From: Epiperipatus broadwayi
Lineage: Eukaryota > Onychophora > Udeonychophora > Euonychophora > Peripatidae
Assembly (NCBI GenBank): GCA_028023455.1
Contig: JAQFVV010012476.1
Location: 2,713,820-2,777,819, forward strand
DNA: 64,000 nucleotides
Direction of reading: 5' to 3'
The notes below the pieces were generated by a model. It was not told the origin of the DNA and did no database searches. It worked only from the letters and a program-made list of their open reading frames with translations. Position 1 is the first letter of the stretch, and the number at the start of each line of letters is the position of its first letter. Shown here piece by piece: positions 23,455 through 34,699 of this stretch. The translations under genes were made by a program, and so were the position numbers.

Positions 23455-24590
23455 TATACCATTATCATCATCATTTTCAACCATTATCGATCCACTATAG
23501 GTTGAAGGTCTTTCCAATATCAATCTATCTTTTCTAATCTCTAGCTTCTCCACATCACTCCTACACTCTTTATTTCATTCATTTATCTGACATGTGGTCT
23601 CTTTCTAGGTTCTTTACAATCTCTTGGAATCCACTTTAAGATTTCAATTTCCCACCTATTGTCATCTCTCCTAGAAATATGTCCAGTCCAACTCCTAATC
23701 CATTTTAGTCTTAATTCTTTCAATGATGTTAAGTAACACCTATTAGTTCTCTTATCCACTAATTTTATATTTATTAAAACAGGCAAAACTCTCCATATAC
23801 TAGTGCCACTCAGTGCCAGCTAGAGTAATCAATGGATGCCAGAAGGCTTGTGCATAAAATCCCCATCTAGTTGCTACTCATCCAATATCCCCAGATTAGT
23901 TTCTGGCTTGTGGCCTTCATCAGTGAGAAGCCTTGGATCTGAGAGCACTGCACCTTGATCTTAGAATCTAATGCAACCCTCCAGCAGCCACCTTTTATCT
24001 CTACTTAACTGCAAAATTTTGAGAATAAAATTGAAAACACAATAATATTTTCAATCTAAGCTCAATAGCTTATATAATCAGGGGATATTGGATGAGTAGG
24101 CACTAGATGGGGATTTTATGCACAAGCTTTCTGGAATCCATTGATTACTCTAGCTGGCACTGAGTGGCACTATTGTATGGAGAGTTTGTCTGTTTTAATA
24201 ACAGTTATGTGCAAGCATAAGAAATGATGATCATGTGATGTTTAATTTTATTTTTCTTATTACTCTTAATGTTCATCTATCCATACTTCTTTAAATGGTC
24301 TGAAGTTTCTGTATTGCTCTTTTGTTAAGTATCCAAATCTCAAATCCATAAGAAAGAACTGTAAAACAAACATTTTTATTAAAAAAAACCTTTTCAAACA
24401 CATAGATATATTTCCTTTTAAAAAGTTATTTCCATCAAAAGCAATCCAACCAAGTTTAATTCTATGATTAATTTGATCCATTATGTTTCCATTTGTAGTA
24501 ATAATCTGACCAAGATATTTGTAATTGTTAACTTCTTCTAACTCATCATTATCAATCTTTATTTTCAACTTTTAAAAAATTCCTTGATAT
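23455..24590 (-). mobile_element. RTE-like LINE, 3' fragment split by an FB-A insertion
   Basis: Minus-strand pieces: 24568-24266 encodes MKIKIDNDELEEVNNYKYLG and NHRIKLGW, homologous to 27.39-27.6 kb of the full-length copy. 23786-23583 encodes the C-terminus (GHISRRDDNRWEIEILKWIP, RKRPHVR). The 3' tail at ~23460-23510 is (ATC)n/TTTTCAACCATTATCGAT. The segment between the two pieces is replaced by FB-A (23770-24245). Frames are broken. Confidence 0.85.
23770..24245. repeat. FB-A palindrome inserted into the RTE LINE
   Basis: Plus half 23773-24076 (TTAAAACAGGCAAAACTCTC ... GCTTATATAATCA) and minus half 24077-24245 (GGGGATATTGGATGAG ... ATGATCATGTGATG). The flanks AATTTTATAT (left) and AATTTTATTT (right) may be a target duplication of ~8 bp. 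Nesting shows FB-A was active after this LINE inserted. Confidence 0.85.
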
Positions 24591-24671
24591 TATATTTATG
24601 TGCGCAAATCTATTCATAGAATAAACATCTAAAAAAATTATGATAATTCAAATATCAGATTCCCAAACTAT

Positions 24672-24737
24672 CATTTAAATGAACTTACAAACACAGGTTC
24701 TTTTGAAGGGTATTATTTGTAAGTTCATTTAAATGAT
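24672..24737. repeat. Perfect 22-bp-arm hairpin
   Basis: ATCATTTAAATGAACTTACA pairs perfectly with TGTAAGTTCATTTAAATGAT around a ~20-bp loop. No function assigned. Possible remnant of a small MITE. Confidence 0.75.
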
Positions 24738-24966
24738 TCTTTAAGAAATTGGCTTATAAATTATCACAGTAACATTTACATACTTAGTCATTCCATTAAT
24801 AGATTTATATTATCAGCTTTATATATTTATAAAGCTGCTAAACCATAATACATTTACAGGTATGTTCAAATTGTTAGAATACTTATGTATATATAATTAG
24901 CCAGCGTGGTGAGTTTATTGGTTTTTTACCTCCGAGTTTAAGAATATTTTTCCAATATATACAATC

Positions 24967-25952
24967 ATGACAGACAAAAATAAATCATGGCCCTTATTCC
25001 CAGGAGTCTGTAAAGTCACCAACCAAGGCAGCGGTTGGTGGCCGAAGGCGGAGGGTGCTAAGAATCCCCTGATTGCAGACTCAGGCAGCCATTTGATGAC
25101 AACTTTTTATTTAAGTACTTACAACTGCAGATCACTTTCAAGTGAAGGAAGATTGCAAGAGTTAAAAGAAGAACTGTCTTATATTAAATGGGACATTATT
25201 GGACTTTGTGAAGTTAGAAGAAAAGGTGAAGAGACAATTGATTTAAAAAGTGGACATATACTCTACTATAAAGGCACACATATTGGAAATACAAATGGAG
25301 TAGGATTCATTATAAATAAAAAAATGGAAGAATAACATTGTGAAGATTGATGGTATATCAGACAGAGTGGCAAGATTAGTTTTACAACTTAATAGTAGAT
25401 ATCAAACGCAGATAATTTAGATTTATGCCCCAACAAGTTCTCATAGTGATGAAGTTATAGAAGATTTTTATATGGATGTACAAAAGGCTTTTGATCAGAG
25501 TAAACATTTTAAAATTGTTATGGGAGACTTTAATGCTACAATTGGTAAACAAATGAAAGATGAAAATGCTGTATGTAGTTTTGGTTATGGTAATAGAAAT
25601 GAGAGAGGACATAGACTTGTGGACTTTGCAGAGAAAGAAAAACTTTATATTATGAATTCTTTTTTTTGAGAAAAATATTAAAAGGAAATGGACATGGAAG
25701 CATCCAAATGAAGGTACAGCAGAATTGGATTATATTTTGATTAACCGAAAATACATATTTCAAGATTGTAATGTTCTTAATAAATTTAACACAGGAAGTG
25801 ATCACCGATTAGTAAGATGTAAGATACATGTTAATGCAAAACTAGAGAGACAAAAATTATTAAGAAAAATAATATTTACAGTTGATATTCCTAATCTTCA
25901 GAAACATTCTAATGAATTTAAATTAGAACTTATAAATCGGTTTGAAAAATAA
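24967..25952 (+). pseudogene. RTE endonuclease domain (EEP family), frameshifted
   Basis: Apurinic/apyrimidinic-like endonuclease that nicks the target DNA for target-primed reverse transcription. In order: STYNCRSLSSEGR (N-terminal strand), WDIIGLCEVRRKG (metal-binding Glu), a frameshift at ~25333, IYAPTSSHSD after another stop, MGDFNATIG (catalytic Asp/Asn; 25520 region), another break at ~25667, ELDYILINRKYIF and GSDHRLVR (catalytic His; ~25800). All signature motifs of the EEP fold are still legible, so the copy is relatively young. An 80-bp tandem duplication (25864-26023) adds a further frame break in the linker to RT. Confidence 0.88.
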
Positions 25953-26023
25953 TATTTACAGTTGATATTCCTAATCTTCAGAAACATTCTAATGAATTTA
26001 AATTAGAACTTATAAATCGGTTT
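25864..26023 (+). repeat. 80-bp perfect tandem duplication inside the RTE LINE
   Basis: The block beginning GAAAAATAATATTTACAGTT recurs exactly 80 bp later with no difference seen. 80 is not a multiple of three, so it destroys the frame. Absent from copy 2. Confidence 0.95.
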
Positions 26024-26223
26024 CAAGTATTAGTAGATTTTGAACATGATTCAGATTTGAATGACATTAATAGGAAAATAAGTGATACACTTTTAAAAAC
26101 TGCAACAAAGATAGCTGGTAGAAAAAAAGCAGCAATTGACCAGTAAAATTTCTACTGAGACTAGAGAATTTATGAAGAAAAGAAGGAATATGAGGATATA
26201 AAACAATGATGCATTAAAAAAAA

Positions 26224-28005
26224 TTGAATTATCTCGAATTTTGTAAAATGGTGCGGAAAAGAGTTGAAAATGATATAAGAAAGTATAATTGTGAACTAGC
26301 AAGGAAAGCTGTAGAAGAGAATAAATGTCTAAAGAGTGTAAAACAACATTTTGGTATTGGTAGGAAATTTATATCTGCAATAAGAAAAAAAGATGGCATT
26401 ATTACTAAAAAGAGAGATGACATCATAAAATGTGTAGAAGACTTCTATCAAGAATTATATAGTAATAAAGAATAAGTGCCTCCTATACATATTATATCTT
26501 CCGAATTGCCCAGAATTTTGAATGAGGAAGTGAAACATGCAATTAAATTTATGAAGAAAGGGAAGGCTTCAGGTAATGATGGAATTGTAATTGATATATT
26601 AAAAGAAGCAGGCGAAGAAATAGAAATTTTTTTAGCAAAGTTATATACCAAATGTCTAAATGATAAAGATGTACCAGATGATTAAAAGAATGCAGTATTA
26701 ATATTAATATTTAAAAAAGGTGATAAAGAAGATATTAGAAATTACAGACCTATCAGCCTTTTATCAGTTTTATACAAACTTTTTACCAAGATAATTACAA
26801 CTCGTCTACAGAGAATATTGGATTTCCACCAACCAAGAGAACAAGCTGGATTTAAAAGTGGTTTTAGTACAGTAGATCATATCCAGGTATTGAGAGAAAT
26901 TATAGAAAGGACAAATGAATATGAGTTGCCATTATGCTTAGGATTTGTAGACTATGAAAAGGCATTTGATTCTATAAACATTTCTTCAGTGATTAAAGCA
27001 TTGGATCATCAAGGTATAGATCCAGAATATTGTCATATTTTGAAGAATATTTATAAAAATGCAACAGCAACAATTAGATTACATAATGATAGTAGGAAAA
27101 TCACCATTGAAAATGGTGTAAGACAGGGTGACTCCATATCTCCAATACCTTTTACAGCAGTGCTGCAAGAAGTATTTTGAGGATTAAAATGGGAAGCTAA
27201 AGGAGTGAAAGTAAATGGAGATTATTTAAGTCATTTAGATTTTGCAGATGATGTAGTTGTTTTTGCAAATAATGCTTTAGAGCTACAGGAAATGTTGCAG
27301 GAGTTATCAGATGAAAGTAGGAAAGTAGAACTAAAGATAAATGTTAAAAAGACTAAAGTAATGTTTAATCGATTTTCTCAAAATATGAAAATAAAGATTG
27401 ATTATGATGAGTTTGAAGAAGTTAACAGTTACAAACACCTTGGTCAGATTATTAATACAGATGGAAATATAATGGATGAAATTAATCATAGAATTAAACT
27501 TGGTTGGAGTGCTTTTGGTAGAAATAACTTGATACTAAAAGGAAATATGCCTATGTGTTTGAAAAGGAAGGTTTTTAATAAATGTGTTTTCCCAGTTCTT
27601 ACTTATGGATCTGAGACTTGGACACTTAATAGAAGAGCAATACAGAGACTTCACACCACTCAAAGAAGTATGGAGAGATGCATGTTGGGAGTAACAAGAA
27701 GGGATCGAAAACGCAATGTATGGGTAAAAGACCAAACAGGTGTTACTGACCTCATTGAAAAAACTAAAAGACTGAATTGGAGTTGGGATGGACATATTGT
27801 TGGAAGAGATGATAACAGATGTACAATTGAAATTTTAAACTGGATTCCAAGAAATTGTAAAAGACCCAGAAAGAGACCACATGTGAGATGGATGGATGAA
27901 ATAAGAAAGTGTGCAAGGGTGATGTGGAGAAGAGAAGCTAAAGATAGGAAAAGATGGATTGAACTTGGAGAGATCTTCATCCTGCAGTGGATTGATAATG
28001 GTTGA
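26224..28005 (+). pseudogene. RTE reverse transcriptase and C-terminal domain, interrupted
   Basis: Pieces in order: 26224-26475 linker; 26476-26685 (KKGKASGNDGI, the conserved 'K-A-G-D-G-I' finger region); a stop; YRPISLLSVLYKLFTKI at ~26745; 26818-27180 with EQAGFKSGFSTVDHI, GFVDYEKAFDSI (first catalytic Asp) and NGVRQGDSISP; a stop at 27178; 27205-28005 with LDFADDVVVFANN (the F-A-D-D catalytic box), LGQII, LTYGSETWTL, then the C-terminal module RRDRKRNVW, GHIVGRDDNR, ILNWIPRNCKRPRKR and WRREAKDRKRWIELG. The 266-aa last ORF is intact to its natural stop. Confidence 0.88.
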
Positions 28006-28039
28006 TGATGATATACTTTTTTATATTAAATAATCAAAT

Positions 28040-28450
28040 AACTTTATTGTTCAGACTTCATGAAAATTGGAGCACTTGAAGTGCCAGGGCTGGGCTATAA
28101 ACCATAGACGTTAAGCTTCAAAGTCTGCCACTCTACCTCTGTACTAAACCATACAGAACAAAAAGTAATAGTGATTTATTACTTGTGTATTCATTGAGCG
28201 CCACAAAATGATTGAGCGGGAACTATAATTCCAATATTAGAAGTCATTCTTCATTTGTTAATCTGGACAATTATAGTGGACAAAATTCAAAATTCCTTTC
28301 TATTTTTCTAAAAATCAAATAAATTTTTTGTTCTTGAGTCCATATGATATTTGTATAGTGCAAATGATTAAGTTGGTACTTTGATCCACCAACTTTGTGC
28401 TCTAGACTCTGCTACTTTTACACTGTGCTAAACCATATAAGCCTTTTTTT
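28040..28450 (-). repeat. SINE-Q: two tRNA-derived SINE copies
   Basis: 28040-28160 on the minus strand reads GTATGGTTTAGTACAGAGG (box A-like), GGCAGACTTTGAAGC (anticodon arm; loop consistent with a tRNA-Gln-like TTG) and TGGTTTATAGCCCAGCCC (box B-like). 28360-28450 is a shorter diverged copy ending ACTGTGCTAAACCATATAAG. The order A box, anticodon arm, B box supports tRNA ancestry; the amino-acid assignment is tentative. Confidence 0.6.
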
Positions 28451-29439
28451 TTTTCATATGTATAAGCCATTTTTTAAAATGATAAACTTATAAACTTTTC
28501 AATTTAATTCTTTGTGAACAAAAAAGAGAGAAAGAGAGAGAGAGAAAGAAAATGTTAATTTCATTAATAACTGGAATATTTATTAATTAACGTTAAAATG
28601 TATGTTTAAATTAATACTAAAATTTATATTTACTAAAACTATTGTGTAAAACTAATAACACAATAAAGTGAAATAAATTAAAACATTAATTAAATAATGA
28701 GAAGGAACTAGAAGTAAAATCTGAACATAGGAATTCAACTGGCAATAACTAAGTAACAATTGAATTCTAGAAGGACCTAATAGATAATAAAAACCTTCCA
28801 CCCAGATAAAGATAAAACAGATAGAATACTCCAGAAAACAAGTGAGAAAAGGAAACTATTTAAGCAGGGGGAAAAAAGAAAGCAACAACTTTTTTCCCTT
28901 CCTCATAAGTTAGCACAACTGGTTTGTAGACGGAAGTGAAGCAGTGGAAGAAACCAGTGAGGATCTGTTTCCAGACCCAGGATCTCAGCTCCTAAAGGTA
29001 GAGTTCAAACAGATTGCCCCAATTTTATTATGATTTATATGCACATCAAGGGCCCACAGAAGTAAAGACATTCACCAGGATAGTGACTTTATTTAAGTAT
29101 TAAGTATGATTAAGTGAGGGATTAATACTTCTTGGAAAATATCCGAGGAAGCGCTTATAGTGGAAATGAATGTATATGTATTCATATTGTATTATGTATA
29201 AGCTATATCTATATTATCAAAATTACAGTTCTGTTATTAAAATTAGTTTAGAAAATGATCTGCAGTAGTGTTAGTTACTTTACTTAGAAGGATAAGAATT
29301 TAGAAATCATATTGTTAGTCTGACTAAAATAAAATAAAAAAGCATTTGCCTTCTGGAAATCATAACATTCCTAATATTACTCGTGGTTTCACAAAGCAAT
29401 AACAATCGAAGGGTTTGTTGCTTGCTTGGGAATTCATAT
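28451..29439. other. No recognisable gene; GA-rich simple repeat
   Basis: A (GA)n-like tract lies at about 28526-28552. The rest is AT-rich and shows no supported coding or repeat structure. Confidence 0.4.
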
Positions 29440-29545
29440 GAAGTTCGAGGACTAGAAGTATTAGAGCTGAGCAACAATCCATGGATCATGTGTTCCAAAT
29501 TCTGCCACCCTATCATTAAATTAAATCCTGCTGGACAAAACAAGT
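29440..29545 (-). repeat. SINE-Q fragment
   Basis: Minus-strand copy with GAGCAACAATCCATGGATC, AAATTCTGCCACCCTA and ATTAAATTAAATCCTG aligning to the 28.04-kb copy. A possible further remnant (GGTGCTTGAACTCATCAAG ... CAATAAACCATCA) is at ~29940-29990. Confidence 0.5.
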
Positions 29546-30050
29546 TGTTATAGATACTGAATAAAATTGTAATTAAAATCTCAATTACTAATAAAAAATT
29601 TAATTTGACTTAAATTTGGACTGTTGTGGGGTAAATGTTGAAACTCTATGTTTAATTTAATATTATAAGAGGGTGAAACTTTTACTTATAACAAATTAAG
29701 GGTCACTAAACTTTTCAAAATAAATCATTACATCCTCAATTATCAATATACAACAAAAATTTGTATGCAAATTATAAGAATTATAGAATATTGTTCAAGG
29801 TCAGAAGAAGCATTTCATTAAGATTTGCTTTGCAATTGGATATCAAGTGAAAGTTATTTCCTAAAAGTTTGCTCCAGAAGTAAAGTGGCTGATTCTGGAT
29901 TTAAGACTCTTGGATAGTGACTTCTTCAATTTTTTATTTCTGGTGCTTGAACTCATCAAGAACTCCTAAGCAATAAACCATCAATTATTATTATCAACTT
30001 ATAAATGTCTCGTACTTAATAAATTATAAAACATTATCAATTGTAACCAC
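29546..30050. other. No recognisable feature
   Basis: AT-rich flank between SINE-Q and the FB-A copy. Apart from the SINE-like remnant near 29.95 kb nothing is seen. Confidence 0.4.
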
Positions 30051-30347
30051 TAATTATCCAATGTTAAAAACAGGCAAAACTCACTATACGTATTGCCACA
30101 CACAGCAAGCTAGAGTAATCAATGGATGCCAGAAGGCTTGTGCATAAAATCCCCATCTAGTATCTACTCATCCAATATCCCCAGACTAGTTTCAGGCTTG
30201 TGGCCTTCGTCAGTGAGGAGCCGAGCCTTGGATCTGAGAGCACTGCACCTAGATCTTAGGATCTAATGCAACCCTCCAGCAGCCACCTTTTAACTCCACT
30301 TACACAAGCATAAGAAGTGGTGGTCATGTGATGTTAATTATCCAATG
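30051..30347 (+). mobile_element. FB-A copy with perfect 13-bp target duplication
   Basis: The element body is ~30064-30334, flanked on both sides by TAATTATCCAATG (30051-30063 and 30335-30347). The body starts TTAAAAACAGGCAAAACTC, runs through the family core (GCTAGAGTAATCAATGGATG, CCCCAGACTAGTTTC, CCCTCCAGCAGCCACC) and ends with the inverted terminal segment ACACAAGCATAAGAAGTGG ... CATGTGATGT. It is thus one arm plus the inverted tip of the other. It shows FB-A inserts as a unit and duplicates its target; 13 bp does not fit standard hAT (8), Tc1 (2) or piggyBac (4) values. Confidence 0.9.
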
Positions 30348-31710
30348 CATTGCGATTCATTTGGGTATACATAGGAACATTGACATTTTATGAATCAATT
30401 TATAAACATAGTACTAACTAGTAGTACAGACTAATAGCATCATAATTAAATAGTATCACTGATAATAATAAAGATGTATTTATAAACAAGCAACTTCACA
30501 AGAGAAGCTTGCATTAATGTGATTAAAAATAATGCAAGCATTAAATTACAGGTTAAGAAAACTATTTTCAATTTTGTAAATTTAAATAAAAATAAAAATT
30601 TTGTTAATAAAGTTATTTCATATTAAATTTCATATTTATTTATTTTTTCTTTTCGTATCACACAAAAGGTAAGCAATATACTTTGTCTACCTTTTTTAAA
30701 GGGTCCTCGTAATCTTACTGATAAGTTCTTAGCTCTAATTATCAGTGATGGATCTCTGTTAGTGGTCACTCCCTACGTATAATTTATTCAAACATCATAA
30801 TATTTATAGCTTTCAGTATAAATGTTAATGAATCCTTTCCATTTTTATGGTGCATCAAGAAGCTGATTATCTTTATAAAACAAAATATGTTATGATGGGA
30901 TTATATTAAAGTTTAACATCCAACCAATATTAACAACATGGGTCAATATGAGACATTCTAATTTACTAGACTTGCAGCAAGCAACCTAAATTAAATACCA
31001 TATGTGGAAAGGGTAAATCATATCTGGAAAGTGTAACGATGCTCAAAATTCTTATAAAACTCCAAGCAATAAGTTGTCTAAATATTTATTTTTTACTGAA
31101 TAGAAATCAGATAAATAGAAAATCATTTAGCATATACATTGAACACTTATTAAATCATATTTTAAGTCAAAAAAAATATGAATAAAAAGTTAAATATATA
31201 GTACCATCTCTAAAGAATTTTGCCATACTGTAAAATAGCATATTTTACTATCCCTTCTTAAAAATACTTTTAATGACATCTTATAAGTGATGATGATAAT
31301 CTATGCTTTAATATGTCTGATCACTAATTCTAAATAGTGGCCTTACTTAATGCAAATTCATAAGGAAAAATGATCATAAGCTATATTTTTTGGAGAGCAA
31401 AACAAAAGTAATGTATTACCATTAACTTAAATGTAGGTAATGGAGGTTTTTAGATATATATGTAAAGCTCCACACTACTTCTTAGTACCGCACTTTTTTG
31501 TTTGCAATATTCTATTGGATAGTTTTTTTAAATCACACATATTAGAATGTTAAAATTGTTTAAAGCTAAATCCTAATAGCTATACTATAAAAAAATATTA
31601 TCAACAATCATTACACAAATTAACTATATTTATAAATTTTAATATTTCTTTAATTAATTAGTTTGCTCTTAACCAATTATCTGATTATGATCATTTGGTC
31701 TCATTTGTAT
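30348..31710. other. No recognisable feature
   Basis: AT-rich DNA with no ORF carrying motifs and no match to the window's repeat families. Confidence 0.4.
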
Positions 31711-31934
31711 TTATATGTTGGACTGTTTCCATCATCTAATATGAGTATTGAATGTCTTTGGAAATATTTAACTTTATTTAAATATTCCAAATACATTCAA
31801 TTGTTAGTAATAGCACACAGGTTAGGATATGCATGTTTTGAGAGGTATTATTCTGACAGCTTTCCAGAGCCAAACTACACTATGAGGAATTCTAACATCT
31901 ACAAAGCTTCAACTTGAAATACTGAAAAAAAAAA

Positions 31935-32290
31935 TAACTGCATCTATGAAATGCCTGTGAATGTGGAAGAACATATGTTGGTAAGACCAGTTGTCCCATT
32001 GAAAAGCTTTTGCAAGAACACAAACTGATGTTTAGAAGAGAGGAAACAGATATGTCCAAGGTAGCAGATCATGCATGAACATATGTTGAATTGGGAAAAT
32101 ACAAAAATATTGGTCAGATAGGAAAAGAAGCAAAGAAGAAAATTTAAAGATGCTGCTCATATAATAATTGCAAACAGTCCCATACGTCAGCCTAGTGAGA
32201 CTATACATAATGTATGAAAACCACTAATCAACTTTGTTCTTAGGAAAAAGGGTAGAAACCAGAAAAAACCTCAAAGATAAGTATATGAAA
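31935..32290 (+). pseudogene. GIY-YIG endonuclease remnant (Penelope-like)
   Basis: The frame through ~31955-32075 reads CECGRTYVGKTSCPIEKLL then QEHKLMFRREETDMSKVADHA. This matches the C-terminal GIY-YIG nuclease of Penelope-like retroelements: C-x-C-G-x-x-Y-V-G-(E/K)-T-S/G-R/C-P-I ... E-H-(K/Q), then V-A-(E/D)-H-A. A stop replaces the usual Trp after DHA. Weak similarity continues (GKYKNIGQIGKEAKKKI). The reverse transcriptase is absent, so this is a 5'-truncated, inactive relic. Confidence 0.75.
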
Positions 32291-32309
32291 TTTCTACTGA
32301 TTATTGCCT

Positions 32310-32400
32310 TTGGCAGGATGGCTCAGTTGGTTAAAGCGTTACCTTAAAATTCAATACTCAAAAGTCTAACTGTTAGGTCAGAAACACATGAAAAAGAAGA
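32310..32400 (+). repeat. tRNA-like (SINE head) fragment
   Basis: GGCAGGATGGCTCAGTTGGT followed by TAAAGCGTTACCTT matches a tRNA D-arm and box A (TGGCTCAGTTGG). A recognisable box B is lost. A degenerate SINE head rather than a functional tRNA gene, since the T-arm and acceptor stem cannot be completed. Confidence 0.5.
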
Positions 32401-32543
32401 GAGAATATCTCTCAAAATGTTGAGCACATACTAAACTGTGTACTATTACTAACAGTTGAATGTATTTGAATATTTAAATAAAGTTACATTTTTCTAAAGA
32501 CATTCAGTACTCATATTAGATGGTGGAAATATTCCAACATAAA

Positions 32544-33296
32544 AATACAATTAAAACACCATCATCACAAACCTTCAGGAAAACATTTAGTCTCATTGTT
32601 TCGATCCTTGATGTAAAATACAAAAAAACGAAAGTACAGTCATCAATAAATGTATTTCTGCACTAAAAAAAAAAAAGACCTATATGAATTTATATAACAG
32701 ACTAGAATATGTACTTATAAATAATAATAAAAATATTAAGCACATACAAATATAAAAATTACATTAAGTAGAGAATATGATTATGAAACACAACTAGATG
32801 AATTAATAATCATTTTGAGAATAAGATTCCAATAAAACTTATTAGGTATTAGACCAGCAAAGCTATAGGAAGATGTAATGATTTTATTCAGTTTATCTCC
32901 ACTAAAAGTGTGAAGGAGATCGAAGACTATTTACAGGTCTATCTGGTTTATATTATAAGTTATTATATACCTCAAAGTCAAAATATTGATAAAAATAGGT
33001 ACTATAAGTAATAAATATTATATGACTATTTAATATGTAAATATATCAATTTTTCTACTGATAAGGCTTATTATAAAATTTATATAGCATTTATATTTCT
33101 AATTAATAGTTGAACGAAAACCTTACCTAATTCATTTCATTCTGAAGAATTACTATTTTGTTCTACACAATGTTCAAATACCCTTCGTGTTAAGCCACTA
33201 TGGTTAATCATTGTTTTCAAATAAAAGATATTTCCAAAGTTTATAAATTCAACCAGTAAAAATAATTTGGAAATAACTAAATAAATAGGTTGTAAA
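32544..33296. other. No recognisable feature
   Basis: AT-rich, with an A-run near 32667. No supported ORF. Confidence 0.4.
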
Positions 33297-33390
33297 ACCA
33301 CACTCCATGATCACCATTCCCTTCTTGCATCCATTGGTTACTCTGGCTTGCACTGGGTGGTACTACTGTATGGAGAGTTTTGCCTCTGTT
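33297..33390. repeat. FB-A remnant (ends only)
   Basis: Plus-sense tip (CCATGATCACCATTCC) fused directly to minus-sense tip (GGTTACTCTGGCTTGCACTG to GGAGAGTTTTGCCTC). The whole centre has been deleted, leaving ~95 bp. Confidence 0.8.
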
Positions 33391-34699
33391 AGATTATAAA
33401 ACAAAAAAATAGTGGCAATACAATATAGAATACATAATTTGACATTAACTATACCACAGAATGGTGAATATATGTAAAATATTTACTATATTGTCAAAGT
33501 TGTCACTTCACCATTATTTGCAAGTTCCGGAGTTATAAAAGTCACAAATAATTTACAAGCCTGAAAGTATTTCATATGCTGAATTAGTAAAATATCTTTC
33601 AGATCACTTTAGCCCTGAATCTTCCAAACATATAAGTTCATTTACATTTGCATAATATATGACAACGGAGGGAGAGTTGCAGAAAATATAATCCAGACAT
33701 TTGGGGAAATGGTAGCATTCGAATTAAAAGCTGTTGAAGATTACTTCAAACCAACTTTTAATCTCAGATCAAGGTTGCTATGTCTATGTGTATATGTTAA
33801 AATGCATACATATATATAGCTAAAAAATAGCTATAAATATTTGTTTTATATATATGCGTGTATGTGAAATAGACACACAATTAAAGTTTAAAAATAAATA
33901 GATGAAATTTAAGAAAAAGGTAAAATTAAAACTGATTGAAGCAATAGATAAAATAATTAATATTACTGAAAGATTACTTATAAATCAGGATACAACCTTA
34001 ATTAAATTACTAAAGAATAAAAGAGATGACAGAATTCCATCAGAAAATAATCTAATTAATTAAAGATAATTAAAAAGAAATTACTAGTAACTGATGTATC
34101 TATATACAAATAAATAACATTAGACAATGTTAGCAGGATCAAGGGACTCAACAAATTAGAACAGGAGTTCTAATTATTATTTAACAATGAAAGATTGGTC
34201 TAAAAAAGAACCAAGGGACACTTGCTCGTGAAACCTACAAGCATGCAGATATACTTGCAACAAAAACGATGCTGGATATCATCCTGTGTTGTCCTTGATA
34301 GCTAACAATTGCGGAGTGGCATGTTTCCGAACACGATAAAGTAACTAAACCGATCATACTGGCCTTTATTATTTGAGAATGCCTTCGGTTATGTAAATAT
34401 ATATGCTTTACATAAATTGTTAATATATATCTGTAATTAAAATGCTTATAATAATTGTATTAATAATCTGTTAAATCATAATCCTAGGTTGCAGCAATAG
34501 TAATATTGTTACCAGATGAATTTTACACAAACCTATGTCTGATACTTTATTGAAATATTTAGTAATAATACTATTTTATTTTAAACAATTATGATTTGTG
34601 TATAATATAAAAATGACAATTTCAAAACTGGTCACTGAAGGAATAAATGACTTTTTTATTATTTATATATTGTACAGTTTACCTCAATTTTAATGTCCA
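33391..34699. other. No recognisable feature
   Basis: AT-rich DNA with a short TA/TG tract at ~33800-33880. Nothing supported. Confidence 0.4.

Larger units (their letters stand above)
24896..28012 (+). mobile_element. RTE-like LINE, full-length but frameshifted copy 1
   Basis: About 3.1 kb. The 5' end begins ATTAGCCAGCGTGGTGAG; the same sequence marks the 5' end of copy 2 (57.85 kb), which fixes the boundary. A short 5' UTR leads to a Met at 24967. Endonuclease and reverse transcriptase are encoded in one original frame, now split by several frameshifts and stops. The 3' end is GGTTGATGATGATA, a short (TGA/GAT) microsatellite tail typical of RTE elements and unlike poly(A). Not expected to be active. 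Its proteins resemble those catalogued as 'endonuclease-reverse transcriptase' or 'craniofacial development protein 2-like'. Confidence 0.9.
31711..32543. mobile_element. Inverted-arm element enclosing a Penelope-like remnant
   Basis: Left arm 31711-31852 (ATGTTGGACTGTTTCCATC, TTTAACTTTATTTAAATATT) is the inverted complement of right arm 32399-32543 (TAAATAAAGTTACATTTTTC, GGTGGAAATATTCCAACAT). Between them lie GIY-YIG coding sequence and a tRNA-like segment. A 193-bp hairpin made of the same arms occurs at 60.32-60.51 kb without any interior. Penelope-like elements are known to have terminal repeats in direct or inverted arrangement, which fits. Confidence 0.65.
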
